From: Chrysemys picta bellii
Taxonomy: Eukaryota; Chordata; Testudines; Emydidae
Assembly: GCF_011386835.1 (NCBI RefSeq)
Contig: NC_088801.1
Coordinates: 14,866,824-14,930,823 of the forward strand
DNA: 64,000 bases
Reading direction: 5' to 3'
In this document: one piece after another, positions 13,001 to 41,065 of the stretch
Position numbering within the stretch: position 1 is the first letter of the stretch
Layout of the letters: each line of letters opens with the position of its first letter
Notes under the pieces: generated by a model
What the model saw: only the letters and a program-made list of their open reading frames with translations
The model's database searches: none
Told to the model about the DNA's origin: nothing
Made by a program: the position numbers and the translations under genes

Positions 13001-14424
13001 AAATTTGTAGCTGAGGTTAGCCTTAAAAGGGCCAGATTAAAGAAATGTTTCTTCATAGTGCTACAGGTATGTGTTTAATTATTTATAGGATAATAGTGAT
13101 AATAGAATGGTCATGCTCCTTCTCTCAACACTAATCGGTTCCCTCCATAAAACAAAGGAGTCAAGCCTTCCTATACAAAGTCTTTCACTTTTACGTCTGA
13201 CTTGCTGATTTAAAAACGTATTGCCTGTTTTAGTGAATTAACTATATTCAAATTAACACATTCACAATCTGTTCACTTTTATACATCAGTATTAAGATTG
13301 AAAAACGGAATGTTTGAGTGTCAGGGAAATTCCTACCGCATTTTGGGAGTGGTGGGGAGGGTAAAATGAAATTTGAGCTGCTACACAGAGAGATGCTGCA
13401 GGATTATGGAATCAGGATTCTGTGGTTCTGATTTTTTTTTTTACTGACTTACCCTAGCAAGGTGGGCAAGTCACTTAGCATCTTTGAAAGAGGGCTAATG
13501 CTATTTCCCTACTTCACAGTGGTCTTATGAGAATACTACTTATCTACCAGGGCAGTGATATTGAGGAGAAACATGAAAAATTAGTCCAATGATTAAATCT
13601 ATCCACCAGAGTGAAAATACATGCCCTGTCATACTCTGCAATTTAAAGGACTAAGTTGGTTGTGTATTGTCCACTGTGCAAAGTATTTAATTGTAATACT
13701 GTCAATCAATTTACTGCCCTCGCTCTTTCTTACTACCATACTGGTTTCTTACCCTTCCCCACCTCATCCTTCCCAATAATGTATATTCTGTATCTTACCC
13801 TGTATTTTCTGTCTTTTCCACTTCTCGTTCCAAGATCTCCCTATATTTACACCCTACTTCACCTTTCTAAATCTTACATACACGGTGTTGCATTCACTCA
13901 ATTCTGTGACTATATCTTTGGCTTTACTCACTACTGATCTAAGGAATGGCTACTAAAAAGTAATACACTTACAAAATATAGTTGCAACAGTTCTTGTTGT
14001 ACCCTCTTCATAAAGGATACTATAAATTAAATTAAGGTGTATCATTTTATTTGCATATTCTTGTTTTAAGTGAATATATTTTAGAAATTATATGAGATGG
14101 TTAAATTTAAATCTAAATTTGAGAGAAGATGCTGAAGCAAACAGATTGCTCCTCTGGAATATAAATTAGCATATTAACATAATATCAAAAAGCAGTTCAA
14201 GCATGTCACATAATATATACTATTAAGTTTGCTTTTGTAGTCTTGCCATTGTACTCTTTGATACACAGACCAAAGTGTTTTCCTTGATGGTTTAAAAACA
14301 CATTATGCTCATAGAAATTCTCTGCTCGTCAAGAATTTTCATATTCTTCATCGTATTTACTAGAAAAAGCAATCAGTTTTGTAGCTTTATAAAGAAGTCC
14401 AGTGACCCAAGTAAACAAGGATCT
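10041..14424. other. Intergenic, mostly unannotated, old SINE traces
   Basis: No exon found. MIR-like traces: 10130-10290 (minus sense) and 13390-13545 (plus sense, CAAGTCACTTAGC). A further old phrase is CTCCCATTGACTTCAAC near 12421. Otherwise AT-rich and featureless to my reading. Confidence 0.4.
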
Positions 14425-14430
14425 TTTATT
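14425..14430 (-). terminator. Candidate DDX18 polyadenylation signal
   Basis: AATAAA on the minus strand (TTTATT on plus) about 480 nt past the DDX18 stop. A second AATAAA lies at 14046-14051. Neither can be chosen without transcript data. Confidence 0.4.
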
Positions 14431-14906
14431 TTGTGCTGTAAAAATAGTCTCAGCGACCTGCCATCCCCTTTAATTTCTGAATACTCTGAAGGACTCTTGC
14501 TATGCACAACCATACTGTATTCAGAATTGCCTTTTTTGATGGGTGCTTAGACAGTGGAGTGAGGAAGGAAAAGGGAGAATATCTTATAGAAAAAACAACA
14601 CTGAAAAATGTGTTCTATTTTCAGGAACAATTTGTTTAGCTTGTTTATGGTAAAAAAGGTTACATCCAGCTATCCTCTCCTTTGTGATGAAAGTTTCCCA
14701 AACCACTTAGTTTTCTCAGTCTGTTTTCTCCTGCGTAAATGCTTTTGAAATGAGTTATAATATATGGCCAGAAACCAAATGTAAAATTTTAAAATTTAAA
14801 CAGAGCACAGCTTAAACCTGAGCAATTTGCAAAGGAAATATCTGTAAGATTATTTTCACCAAGAGAGAGTCTATTTTAATGACAAAAGTCATTTCAATGG
14901 ACAGCT

Positions 14907-31646
<16,740 letters not shown>

Positions 31647-32403
31647 CCCGCGCCGATCGCTGAGTCCGGCAGCGCCGCCGCACGTGGGCATCGGCCGGGC
31701 ACAGAGCCGCCGGGGCGCCCCAGAACCGCTTCCCCCGCTCTCGCGGCCCGCAGCGGCCTCTAGCGGCCAGGAGGAGACACTGCGCTCGGGGAGCTGCGCG
31801 TGCGCGGCGGGGAGGCTCAGCGGCAGGCGCGTGCCGCTCTTCTCTGGGGCTGCCAGGCCCGGCCCTGCCGCGCTCCCTGCCCGGGGCTGGGCGAGCTCAC
31901 AGTGGGGTGACGGAGGGAGGATGGGCTCCTCCGCCTCCCTCTGCCCGGAGAGGTGCTGCCAAGGGAAGGGCAGTTGGGAGTTTCTCCCCAGGGCTGGTGC
32001 AGGTACCGTGTGGATCCCACCTATGGGACACGCGCCCACCCCTCCCCCCGTGTATGGGATCCACACCCATAAGAAATCTCAGTGAACCGGTGACTGTAAG
32101 ATACAGTTTTCAGTACAGATTCCGGGGGAAGGGGTATGTGCGGCTATACATGCACACAGCAACAGATCATGGATATGCACGCTGCATCATCTGTGCACAG
32201 CGACCCACACCACTGACACACCTACACTCACACACCCTCCATGCACAGCGACCCACACTACAGACACACCTATACACACCCTATCATCCACGCACAGCCA
32301 TCCACACCACTGACACACCTACACTGTCCATGCACAGCAACCCACAATATAGACACACCTATACACACCCTATCATCCACGCACAGTGATCCACACCATA
32401 GAC

Positions 32404-32526
32404 TAGGGTGACCAGACAGCAAGTGTGAAAAATCGGGACGGGGTGGGGGGGTAATAGGTGCCTATATAAAACAAAGCTCCAAATAGCAGGACTGTCCCTA
32501 TAAAATCGGGACATCTGGTCACCCTA
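32404..32526 (+). mobile_element. hAT-type MITE (TAGGGTGACCAGA family), copy 3
   Basis: 123 bp in the minisatellite, perfect 8-bp target duplication CCATAGAC (32396-32403 and 32527-32534), inverted termini as in copies 1 and 2. Confidence 0.92.
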
Positions 32527-32600
32527 CCATAGACACACCCTCCACACACAGCGACCCACACCACAGACACACCTCCACACACTGTGATCCACACCACAGA

Positions 32601-32692
32601 CAGAAGAACAGGAGTACTGGTGGCACCTTAGAGACTAACAAATTTATTAGAGCATAAGCTTTCGTGGACTACAGCCCACTTCTTCGGATGCA
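32601..32692 (-). mobile_element. Penelope-like element 3' tail fragment
   Basis: About 90 bp closely matching the tail at 62665-62755 (CACCTTAGAGACTAACAAAT, CATAAGCTTTCGTGG). The hammerhead-like core is degenerate here: CCGAAGA on the minus strand replaces CTGATGA. Inserted in the minisatellite. Confidence 0.75.
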
Positions 32693-32894
32693 CACCACAG
32701 ACACACCTCCACCCCCCCTGCCTCCACGCACAGTGACCCACCACACAGAAACACCTCTACACACCCTCCTCCACACACAGCGATCCACACACAGACACGG
32801 CTACACACACCCCATCATCCATGCACAGTAACACACCTACATACACCTTATCACACACAGCGACCCACAGCACACACAGCATCATCCTCGCATA

Positions 32895-33183
32895 CAGGGG
32901 CAGCTCTATGTTTTTTGCCGCCCCAAGCACAGTAGTCAGGCAGCCTTCAGCGGCGCGCCTGCGGGAAGTCCGCTGGTAACATGGTTTCAGCGGCATGCCT
33001 GCAGGAGGTCCGCTGGTCCCGCGCCTTCGGCGTACCCGCCGCCGAATTGCCGCCGAAACCACAGGACCGGTGGACCTCCCGAAGGCAGCCTGACTGCCAC
33101 CCTCACATTGACCGGCACGCCATCCCCCACAGCTTGCCGCCTCAGGCATGCACTTGGTGCGCTGGTGCCTGGAGCTGCCCCTG
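32895..33183. mobile_element. Nonautonomous hAT element, 289 bp
   Basis: Perfect 12-bp terminal inverted repeat CAGGGGCAGCTC / GAGCTGCCCCTG and perfect 8-bp target duplication CTCGCATA (32887-32894 and 33184-33191). The GC-rich interior is noncoding. Its right end resembles the repeated unit at the window start. Confidence 0.93.
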
Positions 33184-33190
33184 CTCGCAT

Positions 33191-33304
33191 AGGGTTGCCA
33201 ATTTTGGTTGGACGTATTCCTGGAGATTTCATCACATGACATAATCTTTAATTAAAGATGAATTCCTGGAGACTCCAGGACAATCTTGGAGGGTTGGCCA
33301 CCCT
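33191..33304 (-). mobile_element. AGGGTTGCCA-family MITE, inverted copy A
   Basis: Ends AGGGTTGCCAATTTTGGTTG and GAGGGTTGGCCACCCT, inner phrase ATTCCTGGAGA. Opposite in orientation to copy B 23 bp away. Abuts the right target duplication of the hAT element. Confidence 0.8.
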
Positions 33305-33327
33305 ATCCTCACACAGCAACCCGCACA

Positions 33328-33446
33328 AGGGTTGTCAACCCTCCAGGATTGTCCTGGAGTCTCCAGGAATTAAAGATTAATCGTTAATTAAAGATTATCT
33401 TGTGATGAAATCTCCAGGAATATGTCCAACCAAAATTGGCAACCCT
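33328..33446 (+). mobile_element. AGGGTTGCCA-family MITE, copy B
   Basis: Begins AGGGTTGTCAACCCTCCAGG and ends AAAATTGGCAACCCT; reverse complement of copy A with a few differences. The flanks are minisatellite, so the target duplication is ambiguous. Confidence 0.8.
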
Positions 33447-33764
33447 AACCTACACCACAGGACCCCCCATACACACACCCCATCATCCATGCTCAGTGAC
33501 CCACACCACAGACACATCTACACGCCCCTATCATCCATGCGCAGTGATCCACTCCAAACTCCACTCTTCCCCTCCTGCTATAGTTCAGATTACAGAGAAT
33601 GAACAACATGCTGTATTATATTTTCAGGAATGAAATATAAACCTCTCTCACAAAGTGCATTTACTGTAAGCTTGTTTGCAAAGTGGCATTGCCTCCTTGG
33701 TTGAAAGTGTTTAATTCAAGTAGGGGAAATAAATGAATTTATTCCCCATCATTCACCTCTGTGA

Positions 33765-34135
33765 TCACATAGAATCACAGAACTGGAAGGGACCTCGAGA
33801 GGTCTTCTTGTCCAGTCCCCTACACTCAAGGCAGGACTAAGTATTATCTAGACCATCCCTGACAGGTGTTTGTCCAACCTGCTCTTAAAAATCCCCAATG
33901 ATGGAGATTCCACAACCTCCCTAGGCAATTTATTCCAGTGCTTAACCACCCTGACAGAAGTTTTTCCTAATGTCCAACATAAACCTCCCTTGCTGCAATT
34001 TAAGCCCATTGCTTCTTGTCCTGTCCTCAGAGGTTAAGAACCATTTTTCTCCCACCTCCTTGTAACAACCTTTTATGTACTTGAAAACTGTTATCGTGTC
34101 CCCTCTCAGTCTTCTCTTCCCCATTCACCCTTATT
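33765..34135 (-). mobile_element. CR1 LINE 3' end
   Basis: Minus-strand CR1 3' end, recognisable on plus by ATAGAATCACAGAACTGGAA, GGGACCTCGAGAGGTC, GGCAGGACTAAGTATTATCT and CCTAGGCAATTTATTCCAGT. The short ORF inside it is a remnant of the CR1 ORF2 C-terminus. Confidence 0.8.
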
Positions 34136-34140
34136 ACATG

Positions 34141-37119
34141 GGGTTTGACGCAGGTCTGTAAGGGAAAAATATTTTGGGGGAAACCTTATTGGCAGCATAT
34201 CACTGCTTCATCCTATCCACACGAGAGGCCAGTCAGACCAACAACAACGGCAGAAGTGAGATTGGGAAAACTGCTGCTGCTACATGGCTCAGCTTCTTGC
34301 CAACAAATAAACCTAGACTGTGGCTACAGTAGGATTTTTTAGACCCAAGATTCGTAGTAGGTGTAGCTCCGCCAATGACAGTGTCTGTGAAAGCGGTAGT
34401 GTAGAAAGGACTCAGGCATTTTCCACTAATGGTGCTAAAATTCATGAAACTTTCAGAAATCCGGTCTCCTAGACTCTGACCATTGTGAGAATGGGCACAG
34501 ATGTGCCTTCAATACGATCTTCTGCTAGAGCCATGGATCTTTACTGACCATCTGGTGTACTGTCCGTCCCTAGTGATGGGCTCCCAGAACTCACAAATCT
34601 CTTGAATCTTCACGAGCCAGCCAGTTCTTGCTCAGCCAGCCAAGTTTTAGAGCCTATCAGTTCCAGTGCATGAGCTCCTGGATCTTTATCAGGCAGCACT
34701 TTCCAACTGGCCAGCTGGATTTCCCAGCTGCTCCTTAGTCCAAGTGATGGGCAATGTGACCTTTCCTTTTAATGTTCTCTTTCTTCTCAGCTCCCCATCC
34801 TCTTCCAAAAAATTGATTCTATCAATTTGGAATAAAGATTATTCCAGGCACTTTGACCAGTAGGTGGCACAAATAGTACAAGAATTATACAGCAGGTGGC
34901 TTTGCCATCATAAACCAATAACCGCTGCATGGTCTTAAAAGCCTTAATTGCTACACACAACATAATTTGCAACCTATAATATCTTGATATAATGTGGATT
35001 AATCACACTATACAGAGCTATTACTATGTTAATTTCAGAACAATTATTACGTATAACTTCTCATAAAAATTACTGATGTGGGAGGCAGAACAAAACTCAA
35101 TTTTTGCCCTTTTCAGTTTTTGTTTTGAAGAGCTCGTGTGGCTTAGTTGGATGAGAATTAAAAATGCTAGTGTAACCTTCCAAATGACGGGAGCGACACA
35201 AGGATTTGATTTGACATATTCACTAGGTTTATATAAAGATTCAGGGTTGCCACCTTAACATTTCCCATTGTTAGATCCAGTCATTAATTCTTGACAAGTT
35301 TCCCTGCCTAACTAAGGGTAAACAAATGGGCTGGCCAATTCTTTTGCTTGACTGCAAACATCTTGCTCCAGAAATATTTTGGATAAATTATACCAAGAAT
35401 TTTCAGAGGAAAAGGGATATAAAAAAGAGTAGGAAAGAAAAGGGAGACGTACACAGGGAGAGAGTGGTAAGACAAGAGCAATAGTACAAAATAATTTTGC
35501 TTACGGGAACTATCTGAAGAGATGGGGAAAATGACTGGGGAAGGACATTTCTCCTAAGCGGTGATCTCTGTTATTGAAAAGGTGGTGCCATCCTTCATTT
35601 GTGTGGTAATAAATCTGAGATGAGACATAACAATAAAAAAATTTTGGAGGAAAGGATCCAATTGGAACTTTGCTGAACAAAACTCCCAGAAAGGAAAACT
35701 ACTGAACTTTGGAAGGTTTGGAACTACTTGCATAAGTAAGGTTACTCATATGTGTAAGTGTTTGCAAAATGCAGATCTTAGTCTGGAAACCTTGGGGATA
35801 CATTAAAGTGGTCACATAAGGAGCTGCTTATTTGAAATGCAGATCCTTCATGCAGGTTTCATTTTATCTAGGTTAGACAGATAAGCATTTGTTGCAAGCC
35901 TCTACATATAATTTGGTTTTACTCCTGACAGTCTGCTGAGGGATTCTGCATTTTAAGTGAATGTGGAAGGATTGCAGCTAATTTAATCCTGTATATGGAC
36001 TTTCAACTAATCAGACTACACTTTAGAGACTGTATTCAGTACAATGACTTACGAGAATAAGGATTGTTAACTTGAAAAAGTTTTCAGGATGGAATCCTTA
36101 TTTGACCTTTAGTCAAAGACGACCTCTACTACGCCCTAGAGATAGTTGCTTACGAGTGTGATGTTTGCAGACATTCCAAACATGACGATGTGCAGACATT
36201 ACATTTGTTTGGCTCTTTACAATAGCTTGCTTTAAAGACATTGATTAGAGGATGTAAAGTTGCAGCTGTCCAGTCCATCTTTGGATACTTGCTTTCTGCC
36301 TTTTTTTCATTTTTTTTCAGTTGTTTTCAATTGTCCTTCAAACAGCAGTTTTAAAAATCATGAAACAGAAGGCTCAGCAAACAGTATTGCTAATTGCTTG
36401 GTGACAGGTCCAGACTGTGGTTTAACCCCTAGTTCATATATTAACATTTTATCTCTGATGTTGGGCATTTGTTAGATGGCACAGACATTCCTTCAGGTAT
36501 ATATATCTCATTTCTATCCCACAGATTCATTCCCAATTACTTGTCTCATATCAAGCAATCGTTACTAACCATAGGTTTTTAACAGCTATTGAGTTCTCAT
36601 CAAAATGTCTCAAATCTTCTGCACTAAAATCTTACCGGAAGGTTTGCAGGGAATTTATGTTTTGGACTGGAAAAGTTTCATATACATCTAAGGAAGTTTC
36701 CATGTTAAGAAACTTTTTATTCTCGGAGGACAACTCAATGTTTTTGATACCATCTGTATCTGATCTCATAATTTTCTCTCTAGGAGCAATATCAATATTA
36801 AGGCCAGATTCTGATATCCTTATTCATGTTCACTAGTATCTTCCTTACATTGATGAGTACTGTAGTGCAGGAATAATCTCACTGATTTCAACTGGCCCAC
36901 TCCTGGCATAAGGTATTGTTCAAGGTGAGAAAGGCAGTGCTTAATTTCTTCCAGGGCTGAGCCCTGGCACCAGTAGACTTGGCAGTTCATAGCCCTGGCA
37001 CCTCTGGGTTTGCTGCATCAGTTATGAAAGTAAAAAAATTGCTTGAGCCCCGGCATCTCTTTCATTACAACAAATTAAGCACTGGAGCAAGGGTATCAGA
37101 ATCTGACTTCAAATGTGTA
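34141..37119. other. Intergenic, nothing recognised
   Basis: AT-rich, only chance ORFs, no exon or clear repeat seen in about 3 kb. Confidence 0.4.
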
Positions 37120-37322
37120 AGACCAAGTTTTTCCAAAAGTGAATAGTGATTTTGATTTAAGTTTTGGTGCCTAAGTGAGACACCTTAAAGGAGTCTGATT
37201 TTCAGAAAGTGCTCAGCACAGCACCTACCCTTTGAAAATCAGGCCTTATAGTTTCCAGTTTGACATCCAAAACCTGAGGCACTCAAAATCACTAATCACT
37301 TATGAAAATCTTGGCCATAAAT
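37120..37322. repeat. Old palindromic MITE-like repeat
   Basis: Imperfect inverted repeat: AGTGATTTTGATTTAAG and CTGATTTTCAGAAAGTGC on the left are mirrored by TTTGAAAATCAGGCC and CACTCAAAATCACTAATCAC on the right. A related copy lies at 60310-60465. Family not named. Confidence 0.6.
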
Positions 37323-38960
37323 CTAAAAATACTGAAATGGAAAATTAGAGCTTTTATTGTCTGCTGCCACTCTAAAAACAAGAACAATGTTTTTTTTCTC
37401 AGAAAGGTGTAATTTTTCCTCTTAAACTGGCCTGTTTGTTAGGATGGACAAAATTTAGTCCTGGACAATCAACAGGTTTAAAGTCGAACATCAGATAAAC
37501 AGATACATTCATTAAACAACGTGGGTATGCTTTTTTTTATAAACAAAATAACTTCCAATTTATGTGTGCAACTAAGAGGTACACATGCAAAGTTACTTGC
37601 AAATATAAATCACTGATTTGCACACTTAGTTCAGCAATATCACACTTTAAAAAAGATGGACGGTAGACAGAGTTGCCATATCCTCCGCTAGTATAAACTG
37701 GTGTAGCTCAATGGATCTAGTGGTATATTATGTAGCACTCCGCTGGTGCAAATCAGTGTAGCACGAAGATTTAAGTCAATGGAGCTATTTACAGTAGCTC
37801 AGGACATGGCATAGTGTATTATCTGACAAGGAATATAAAGCAATAAAAATGGAGATTGTATTTAAAGTCATATTCATATTGGGCAGAGGTCAGATTGACT
37901 GGATGTAGAGTCCTGTCCCACCCCGCAATGCCCACTCCCACCTGCCCTGTTATGGCAGTGTGTCCTGTGGGACCCACGGGCTCCTGGTCCCACTGCAGGG
38001 CTCCACATTAGTCCCACACAGGGCTCTAGTTGGATGCATATACACCTGCATATCCTGACTTCCAAATGCTTAGCTTTCCAACTTTATTGCTGCATAAACG
38101 GATGGAATCCTGGCTACTTTGAAGTCATTGGGAGAATTGCCATTGATTTCAATGGAGCCAAGCTTTTGCCCTGGATTTTTTTCCCTGGAATACCACTGAC
38201 GTGCAGCTATCACTGGAGTAAAATGCAACATCTATTTACTACTGTGCAGCAACAGTTTAGGAAGTGTAGAATAACTTATCCTATTGAATCTACAAAAGGA
38301 ATTTTAGGTATGTATTGGAGTTTGATTAGGGCATGAGGGTTAACTCACCTACACTTGCAAAAAGTGCTACGGGATCTTTAACAATCACAGGTATTCACGA
38401 GTTTGGTTTTACGTTGCCTGCAAATGATGGCACCTCAAGTGGCACAGTACCCCTTACATCAGTCTGGGTATTGGCTCAGTGCTGACTCCTGGGGAGACAG
38501 CTAACTTCTGAGCCTTTAGGAGGTTTTTTAAATATAGATGGATTCAAATTGAATTCCTGTAGAACTTGGGGAAATTTTACATCAGGTTCCAAACTTCACA
38601 ACTCAGGTCTATTTGTGTGGTCAGACTGGAAACCCAAATCCACACCCATCTGAACTTCAGGGTGGTTCCAAATTCCACATCTATACTGTACAACTCAACC
38701 CATTTCTTTTTTCCATACATCTGGGGGCCTGCAAGTGTCCAGTGCCCAGGGAGCTGAGAGTGCTCAGCCCCTCCGAGGAGGTGTTCAACATTTTGCAGGA
38801 TCAGGTTTCTTGGCTCTGGGAAAGTTCTTCCTTTTTAAGTTTTAATTATCACATCCATCACTGCTACAACTACAAGCTCATCTAATTGAAGCCAACATTC
38901 TAGACCTGGCACAATCTGAATAAAGGCCAGAACATAGAACTAAAAACTCTTTAGTGGTAT
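37323..38960. other. Intergenic with old repeat traces
   Basis: Around 37690-37800 and 38110-38160 are phrases such as TTGATTTCAATGGAGCCA that recur in diverged form near 12.4, 44.9, 55.7 and 57.8 kb and look like an ancient interspersed repeat. No gene. Confidence 0.35.
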
Positions 38961-38964
38961 TGGT

Positions 38965-40575
38965 GGGTGATCTCCACCGTCAATGGTTAGAGGGCAGACA
39001 TCCATTCTCATTCCCCTGGACCTCTCTGCAGCACTCAGTGTTGACCATGAGATACTGCTATCTCATCTGGGAGAGGTGGCAGAAGTCATGGCTAATGCAT
39101 TACATTGGCTTCCTGGCAGGACGCAGCCAATGAATAGCAGTGGGGAAAGTGCTCCTCAACCATCACATCCTTCATTTGTGGAACCCCACAAACACTAATT
39201 CTGACTATGGTCCTTTTCAACAGCTATGTGAAACTACTAGGCAAACTGATCATATGACATGGACTCAAGTGCCAGCAATAGGCAGATGACACACAGCTCT
39301 GTCTGTCCTTCACCACATACAGCCACACCACTACCACCCAGAATTTGAATGAGGTCACTTTATGGAGGAAGAACGGTTAGTTGAGGCTTAACCTAAGCAA
39401 GACAGAGGTGATGCTGGTGAGCAGAGGATAATATTTTGAGGAGTTTGCAGCCACGTGACGTGCTGTCTCCTTTGGTTGAAGTTACACATCCACAATTGGT
39501 CAATTCAGTCCATAGTTTAGGGGTAGTCTTGGATTCCTCACTGAAGCTAAGCTCTCACCTTGCAGCATCTGCAAATAATGGATTCCGTCATGGTTGGTTG
39601 GCTAAGAGTCTCCATCCCATCATGGCAGATGATGACCTGGCCTCAGTTATTCACATGTTCGTCACCCCTTGGTTGGATTACAGCAATGTGATATACCTGG
39701 GCATGAAGCCACAAGCTCTTAGGAAATTCCAAGTAGTACTGAACACTGCAGCACGTCTCCTCAACAACACAGGCTGCTGTGAGCACTTTCTACTTGTTCT
39801 CCACTCTCTATACCGGCTTTTCATAGAATTTCAGATCAAATTTAGGACTTCTGATTTTCAGTGCTTATTTAATTTCAGTTTTGGGGGGTTATTTATAGCA
39901 ATTTTTGAGTTTTATGTAGATGTCAAAAATTGGGGTTTTTCAGAGCTTCCTCTTTATATATACTATAATTAGTAATATTATATTATTTACATTACTCAGT
40001 ACAGTGCTTTATACTGTAATGAGTAATCGCTTTGTAACGTTTCCTAGCGCGCTTTAACTCAGTATTGTTTCAAACAGCACTAGGTTAAAGTGCACTAGAG
40101 AATCTTTAGTGGCACCGGCAGTAGATGCACAACATGTTAGTGCGACTTAGAAATCACACCCCCAAGTCTGCATTACTGCTCTGTGTAGACAAGCACTTAG
40201 TAACTATTTCTGGTGTTTACTGGATAAACACTAATTGATTGATTTTTTAATCAATGCTGTTTTATAAGTGTTTATCGGTTAAAACCAAAAATCAGAAGCT
40301 CTAATCAAATTTAAGGTTTTGGTCCTTATCTTAAAGGCACTCCATGGCCTGGACCCAGGAGATATAAAAGCCCTCCAAAAGCTCTGGGCTGAAAACTGTG
40401 GTTGACAACTCTGCTTCTCTGGCACAAAGGCACTCTCTACGAGCATAAAGGTTGTCTGTGTGGGAGACAAACCTTCCTCAGGGGCTGGTTTGAGACTGTG
40501 GAATGAACTCCCCCAGGAACTAAGGACTGTCACAAACTTCACCACATTGTGTTCCAACCAACTACAAGGCACATT
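38965..40575 (+). mobile_element. L2-type LINE, reverse-transcriptase fragment split by an hAT MITE
   Basis: Plus-strand pieces read DLSAALSVDHEILLSHL (about 39020), an AGATGACACACAGCTCTG stretch that would encode the ADDTQL catalytic box (about 39284), then HMFVTPWLDYSNVIYLGM and LNTAARLL in the 39436-39972 ORF. After the MITE at 39843-40303 it resumes with a region reading LKALHGLDPGDIKAL (about 40330). The order of motifs fits the L2 clade. Frames are broken; a dead copy. Confidence 0.65.
39843..40303. mobile_element. hAT-type MITE nested in the L2-type LINE
   Basis: 461 bp, ends TAGGACTTCTGATTTT / AAAATCAGAAGCTCTA, perfect 8-bp target duplication ATCAAATT (39835-39842 and 40304-40311). 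AT-rich, noncoding. Confidence 0.9.
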
Positions 40576-40976
40576 TCTTTGACCTTGCCTTCTATAATAC
40601 AGGTACATAGATAGCAACTTGTATGTTAAATAGCAAACAAAGATACCTAAAACCTTACTGCAGCAAGACACTCCACTGCACATGTTTCTCCCCCTAGAGG
40701 ATGAGAGACTAAACAACACATGACAGATGTTTAGTCACATTACTTAATGCGTACTGGGAGGTGCTTAGCTACTATATGTGATGAGCATGGTATAAAAACC
40801 CATATAGAATAGAATCACCGAGATCCTGTTTTTTGCAACATTGCACAACAAATTTGCTTCCATAATGGCATAATTTTGAAGTACTATCCTAGTACATTTC
40901 TGCATTCGATGGATGAATAACTGAAAATAGAGAACAGGTTTATCATGGTGAGTTGTTTGCAATTGTCTTGTTTTTG

Positions 40977-41057
40977 TAGAATCATAGAAACATAGGGTTA
41001 GAAGTGACCGCAAGGGTCATCTAGTCTAGCCCCGTCAATATGCAGGATTTTGATCAC
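40977..41057 (-). mobile_element. CR1 LINE 3' end fragment
   Basis: AGAATCATAGAAACATAGGG and GGGTCATCTAGTCTAGCCCC are typical CR1 3'-end phrases on the complementary strand. The hAT element at 41066 inserted beside or inside it; CTTTCCACAGAGAGGAACGG after 42060 may be its continuation. Confidence 0.6.
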
Positions 41058-41065
41058 ATTTTAAC

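Larger units (their letters stand above)
32165..33545 (+). repeat. 40-49-bp minisatellite, interrupted by five insertions
   Basis: Degenerate tandem units built on CACACCACAGACACACCT and ATCCATGCACAGCGA; GCACAGC recurs at 32243, 32292, 32332 and 32381 (spacing 49, 40, 49). The array resumes after each transposon insertion as far as about 33545. Noncoding; ORFs in it are compositional. Confidence 0.85.

Noticed and set aside
1..14900. Exons of a neighbouring gene downstream of DDX18
   Set aside because: In mammals another gene lies on this side, but I found no conserved exon in the ORFs or by reading; its 3' end is probably beyond the window.
32165..33545. Regularly spaced repeats that might suggest a CRISPR array
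   Set aside because: The units are degenerate tandem repeats without unique spacers and the context is a vertebrate genome; this is a minisatellite.
36260..36475. Small ORF with a hydrophobic start
   Set aside because: No splice context, family resemblance or codon signal; within the range expected by chance in AT-rich DNA.
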